The translations under genes and the position numbers were made by a program. This document shows positions 21,841 through 24,253 of a DNA stretch of 24,253 nt, piece after piece; the stretch's first letter is position 1; each line of letters begins with the position of its first letter. Source of the stretch: RGIG3009 sp964433065 (GTDB taxonomy: Bacteria > Bacillota > Clostridia > Oscillospirales > Acutalibacteraceae); the NCBI GenBank assembly GCA_964433065.1, contig CAYSPZ010000020.1, forward strand, positions 1-24,253. The letters are read 5' to 3'. The notes beneath the pieces are model-generated. The model had not been told where the DNA came from and made no database searches. It saw nothing but the letters and a program-made list of their open reading frames with translations.

Positions 21841-23673
21841 TCAGATGCGTTGTTCGTTTTCTACGCGGAGTTTTTCGAGGAAAGCGTCGAGGGACATCGT
21901 TTCGGTCTGTGCGGTGTCGCGGTAACGAACGGAAATGACGTTTTCGTCCATTTCTTTCTGACCGATGATGACCATATACGGAACACGGTCGACCACCTGC
22001 GCTTCGCGGATGAGGTAACCGATCTTCTCGTTGCGGGTATCGCGTTCGGTGCGGATCCCCGCGGCGCGAAGAGCCTCGTATACCGATTCGCTGTACTCGG
22101 CAAATTTCTCGGATACCTGCAGCACTTTGACCTGCGTCGGTGCCAACCATACGGGGAATTTACCCGCGAAATGCTCGGTCAGGATGCCGATAAACCGTTC
22201 GATCGAACCGAAGCAGACGCGGTGGATCATGATCGGGCGTTGTTTCTCGCCTTTTTCGTCAATGTATTCGAGGTCAAAGTTGAGCGGCATCTGGAAGTCT
22301 AACTGGATGGTACCGCATTGCAAGGTACGACCGATGGTTTCTTCCAGATGTAAATCAATCTGCAAGACACAATCGGTCGTACCTGGCAATGCGGTACGAC
22401 CGATGGTGTCTTCCAGATGGAAATCAATCTTCGGACCGTAGAACGCGCCGTCGCCCTCGTTGATGGTGTAGGGCAGACCCAATTTTTCGAGCGCGCCTTT
22501 CAGACCGTTGGTCGCGGCTTCCCAATCTTCGTCACTGCCCATACTGTCTTCGGGACGGGTGGAGAGTTCGACCGAATATTTAAAGCCGAACTTATCGTAC
22601 ACTTCGTTGATGAGATGTACGACACCCATAATTTCGTCGGTGATCTGTTCGCGGCGCATAAAGATGTGCGCATCGTCCTGCGTAAAGCAACGCACACGGA
22701 ACAATCCGTGCAACGCGCCACGCAGTTCGTGGCGGTGGACTAATCCCAACTCGCCCACGCGGAGCGGCAGATCGCGGTAACTGTGAGGATTGCTGCGGTA
22801 CACCATCACACCGCCGGGGCAGTTCATCGGTTTGACACAGTAGGTGTCTTCGTCGATGGTGGTGGAATACATATTGTCTTTATAGTGATCCCAGTGACCG
22901 CTCGTTTCCCACAAATGACGGTTCATAATGAGCGGGGTGGATACTTCCACGTAGTTGTCGCGGGTGTGGATCTCGCGCCAGTAGTCGATCAGCGCGTTTT
23001 TGAGCGCCATACCCTTCGGCAGGAAGAACGGGAAACCGGGGGCTTCCTCAGCCATCATAAACAGACCCATTTCCTTGCCGATACGACGATGGTCGCGTTT
23101 CTCCGCTTCTTCCAGCATTTTCAGGTAATCGTCCAGTTCCTGTTGGGTGGGGAAGGCGATACCCTTGATACGGGTCAGCATTTTGTTGTTTTTATCGTTT
23201 TTCCAGTACGCGCCCGACTGACCGGTCACCTTAAACGCTTTGAGCGCTTTGGTATAGGTCAGGTGAGGACCGACGCACATATCAATATAGTCACCCTGTT
23301 GATAGAAACTGATGACCGCGTCTTCGTCCAGATCACCGATGTGCTCGACTTTATAGATCTCGCCGCGGCTCTCCATCAAGGCGATGGCTTCGTCGCGGGG
23401 CAGAATAAACGGTTTGATCGGCAGATTTTCCTTGACGATCTTGCGCATCTCCTGCTCGATGGCTTGCAGGTCTTCGTCGGACAACTTGGTGTCGCCCAGA
23501 TCAACGTCGTAGTAGAATCCTTTTTCGTTGGCAGGGCCGTAGGCAAATTTCGCATGAGGGTATAACCGCCCGATGGCTTGCGCCATAATGTGCGCCGCAC
23601 TGTGACGCATCACGTGCAATTCTTCCTCTACGGGGCATTGGTCTACGGTACCGTTGCTGTAGATCACTTTCAT
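21841..23673 (-). CDS. thrS: Threonyl-tRNA synthetase, TGS-less, with a 23-residue insertion
   Basis: 610 residues. The N-terminal TGS domain is missing; the protein begins almost at the editing domain, with HSAAHIMAQAI (HxxxH) and later DMCVGPHL. The class II catalytic domain has motif 2 around FRVRCFTQDDAHIF, zinc ligands Cys in KPMNCPGG and His in FTQDDAHIF, a third His in IMIHRVCFGSIERFIG (motif 3), and FYGPKIDFHLED. The anticodon-binding domain starts near FPVWLAPTQVKVL. Between GRT and QCGTIQLDF, where relatives read GRTWQCGTIQLDF, 23 extra residues (ALPGTTDCVLQIDLHLEETI plus GRT) are inserted, and the usual Trp is Leu. It charges tRNA-Thr. The ATG at 23673 is 8 nt from AAGGAG; ATG 23679 is only 2 nt away. 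T-box regulated. Confidence 0.96.
   Translation of the reverse strand: MKVIYSNGTVDQCPVEEELHVMRHSAAHIMAQAIGRLYPHAKFAYGPANEKGFYYDVDLGDTKLSDEDLQAIEQEMRKIVKENLPIKPFILPRDEAIALMESRGEIYKVEHIGDLDEDAVISFYQQGDYIDMCVGPHLTYTKALKAFKVTGQSGAYWKNDKNNKMLTRIKGIAFPTQQELDDYLKMLEEAEKRDHRRIGKEMGLFMMAEEAPGFPFFLPKGMALKNALIDYWREIHTRDNYVEVSTPLIMNRHLWETSGHWDHYKDNMYSTTIDEDTYCVKPMNCPGGVMVYRSNPHSYRDLPLRVGELGLVHRHELRGALHGLFRVRCFTQDDAHIFMRREQITDEIMGVVHLINEVYDKFGFKYSVELSTRPEDSMGSDEDWEAATNGLKGALEKLGLPYTINEGDGAFYGPKIDFHLEDTIGRTALPGTTDCVLQIDLHLEETIGRTLQCGTIQLDFQMPLNFDLEYIDEKGEKQRPIMIHRVCFGSIERFIGILTEHFAGKFPVWLAPTQVKVLQVSEKFAEYSESVYEALRAAGIRTERDTRNEKIGYLIREAQVVDRVPYMVIIGQKEMDENVISVRYRDTAQTETMSLDAFLEKLRVENEQRI
22324..22430. repeat. 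Direct and inverted repeat inside thrS (fold-back duplication)
   Basis: A 38-nt unit at 22324-22361 recurs at 22393-22430 with 36 identities, period 69 bp (23 codons). Between them, AAGACACAATCGGTCGTACC (22364-22383) is an inverted copy of 22393-22412 with one mismatch, around the 9-nt loop TGGCAATGC (22384-22392). The inverted copy keeps TGG CAA TGC (Trp-Gln-Cys). The current coding strand reads TTG CAA TGC at the same functional place. This pattern fits template switching at a palindrome rather than simple slippage. Confidence 0.9.
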
Positions 23674-23688
23674 TTTCATCGCTCCTTG

Positions 23689-23923
23689 TAAAAAACACCC
23701 TTGACGACTGTTCGGTCGTCAAGGGTGCATACTTTGATACACGGTTCCACCTTGAACTTTCACTTCGTTTCCCTTAACGCGGGGGACGGCGGCGCTTAAC
23801 AAAATTGCTCGGCGGCGCAGCTCCGGAGTGGTTTTCCGATCCGTTTCACATAAGGGACTCTCAACCGCGATCCCTCTCTCTGTTTGTTTTGCGAACCGTA
23901 CTCGTTCCATCATCGCTTTTTCG
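23689..23923 (-). ncRNA. T-box leader of thrS
   Basis: Read leftward, Stem I begins GCGATGATGGAACGAGTACGG, followed by AGAGAGAGGGA and GGTTGAGAGTCCC. The candidate specifier loop is GTGAA-ACG-GATC, with threonine codon ACG at 23842-23844. The T-box core AAGGTGGAACCGTG (about 23740-23753) contains the UGGA-type sequence that pairs with the uncharged tRNA acceptor end. The terminator CACCCTTGACGAC / GTCGTCAAGGGTG (23696-23727) with six T precedes AAGGAG and the thrS start. Uncharged tRNA-Thr would stabilise the antiterminator and raise thrS expression. The specifier assignment is by eye. Confidence 0.9.
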
Positions 23924-23929
23924 ACATCT

Positions 23930-23957
23930 ATTATAGCACATTTGCGGTCGGTGTCAA
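23930..23957 (-). promoter_or_regulatory. Promoter of the thrS T-box transcript
   Basis: On the minus strand, a perfect -35 TTGACA (23952-23957), a 16-bp spacer ending TGC (extended -10) and a perfect -10 TATAAT (23930-23935). The start is near 23923. Confidence 0.9.
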
Positions 23958-23973
23958 GTGTTGCTTTTGCGTT

Positions 23974-24180
23974 TTATCGGGATATTCGCGGATCGTTTGT
24001 CCTTTCCAACAAGTAATCGAGGGATACGTCAAAATAATCGGCAATTTTTATCAGATCGCTGATACCGGGCTCCCGTTCACCCGTTTCATAACGGCTGATA
24101 GTGTTTTGGTTGGCGTTTAAATCCATTGCCAATTTTAATTGGGAAATGCCTTTGGCTTTGCGGAGTTCTTTCAATCTCAC
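23974..24180 (-). CDS. XRE/Cro-CI family HTH transcriptional regulator
   Basis: 68 residues, essentially one helix-turn-helix domain: RLKELRKAKGISQLKLAMDLNANQNTISRYETGEREPGISDLIKIADYFDVSLDYLLER. Helix 2-turn-helix 3 covers SQLKLAMDLNANQNTISRYETG. There is no ligand or protease domain. The GTG at 24180 is chosen because AGAGGTGA lies 4 nt upstream and relatives begin with this MRLKELR phrase. An ATG at 24198 would add six residues, but its upstream region has no ribosome site and overlaps the promoter. Two operator-like repeats and a divergent promoter lie immediately upstream, so it probably represses itself and the gene to the right. Confidence 0.9.
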   Translation of the reverse strand: MRLKELRKAKGISQLKLAMDLNANQNTISRYETGEREPGISDLIKIADYFDVSLDYLLERTNDPRISR

Positions 24181-24191
24181 AAAATCACCTC

Positions 24192-24220
24192 TTGACATTA
24201 TTATCCCATAATGGTATATT
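24192..24220 (+). promoter_or_regulatory. Promoter of a rightward gene beyond the window
   Basis: A perfect -35 TTGACA (24192-24197), a 17-bp spacer and -10 TATATT (24215-24220). A Shine-Dalgarno GAGGAG (24248-24253) ends the window, so a start codon should follow within about 10 nt outside it. Confidence 0.8.
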
Positions 24221-24241
24221 TAAAATATCCCAATTTGGTAT
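24202..24241. promoter_or_regulatory. Two operator-like repeats for the XRE regulator
   Basis: TATCCCATAATGGTAT (24202-24217) and TATCCCAATTTGGTAT (24226-24241) share TATCCCA-n3-TGGTAT-type half sites and are 24 bp apart start to start. Each is a near-palindrome (ATnCCA...TGGnAT). The first fills the spacer and part of the -10 of the rightward promoter; the second covers its transcription start. The arrangement fits cooperative binding of a small Cro/CI-like dimer. Confidence 0.7.
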
Positions 24242-24253
24242 GTATTTGAGGAG

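Noticed and set aside
22783..23565. Long rightward open frame antisense to thrS
   Set aside because: thrS codes for conserved catalytic and editing motifs across this stretch. The antisense frame is a codon-bias shadow.
24181..24198. ATG 24198 as start of the XRE regulator
   Set aside because: No ribosome site upstream, and it falls in the promoter/operator region. AGAGGTGA before GTG 24180 fits better.
1..24253. CRISPR array, prophage or plasmid functions
   Set aside because: No regularly spaced direct repeats, cas genes, integrase, terminase, replication initiator or partition genes were seen.

Overview
The window looks like chromosomal DNA of an anaerobic Firmicute of the class Clostridia, most likely near the Oscillospiraceae/Ruminococcaceae. 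This is inferred from the gene families: a minimal two-gene SUF-like Fe-S scaffold, type III pantothenate kinase, ECF vitamin transporters without local ATPases, a thrS T-box, an FMN riboswitch before ribU, a TSCPD-domain protein, and a threonine-rich lipoprotein esterase. Base composition is moderate. Many promoters are near-consensus sigma-A type with 16-18 bp spacers, Shine-Dalgarno sites are strong, and most convergent gene ends share one bidirectional hairpin terminator. No taxon can be proved from this sequence alone.

Layout. (1) 1-330: leftward tRNA operon Lys-Glu-Asn with its own promoter. (2) 365-3338: two divergent SGNH-hydrolase genes. The left one encodes a Thr-rich lipoprotein interrupted by an in-frame TAA; the right one is intact. 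(3) 3340-5990: recR, smpB, coaX and an ECF S-component, probably for pantothenate. (4) 5994-7648: leftward sufC-sufB type (SmsCB) Fe-S scaffold pair. A tiny two-helix ferritin-like gene lies divergent to it. (5) 8023-13794: tightly packed polA, pepD, ispF, mtaB, the last three joined by ATGA overlaps. (6) 13835-14930: leftward PHP phosphoesterase and TSCPD protein. (7) 15079-16667: mgtE behind a leader with small ORFs and an apparent attenuator. (8) 16659-17802: FMN riboswitch and ribU. The aptamer is interrupted by about 272 bp with terminal inverted repeats. (9) 17795-20085: an unlisted 43-codon leftward ORF, a 66-nt palindrome, glnA and a cytidylate-kinase-like gene. (10) 20121-21798: leftward MATE transporter and a divergent small membrane protein. 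(11) 21841-23957: thrS with a T-box leader; its catalytic domain carries a 23-residue insertion. (12) 23974-24253: an XRE repressor, two operator-like repeats and a rightward promoter for a gene beyond the window edge.

Most genes are housekeeping: DNA repair and replication (recR, polA), ribosome rescue (smpB), cofactor supply (coaX, vitamin transporters, ispF), Fe-S assembly, tRNA modification and charging (mtaB, thrS), nitrogen assimilation (glnA) and magnesium uptake (mgtE). The noteworthy material is in RNA leaders and sequence rearrangements: the nested insertion in the FMN riboswitch, the fold-back duplication in thrS, the mgtE attenuator, and the nonsense codon in the lipoprotein esterase. 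I saw no CRISPR array, prophage or full-length insertion sequence.
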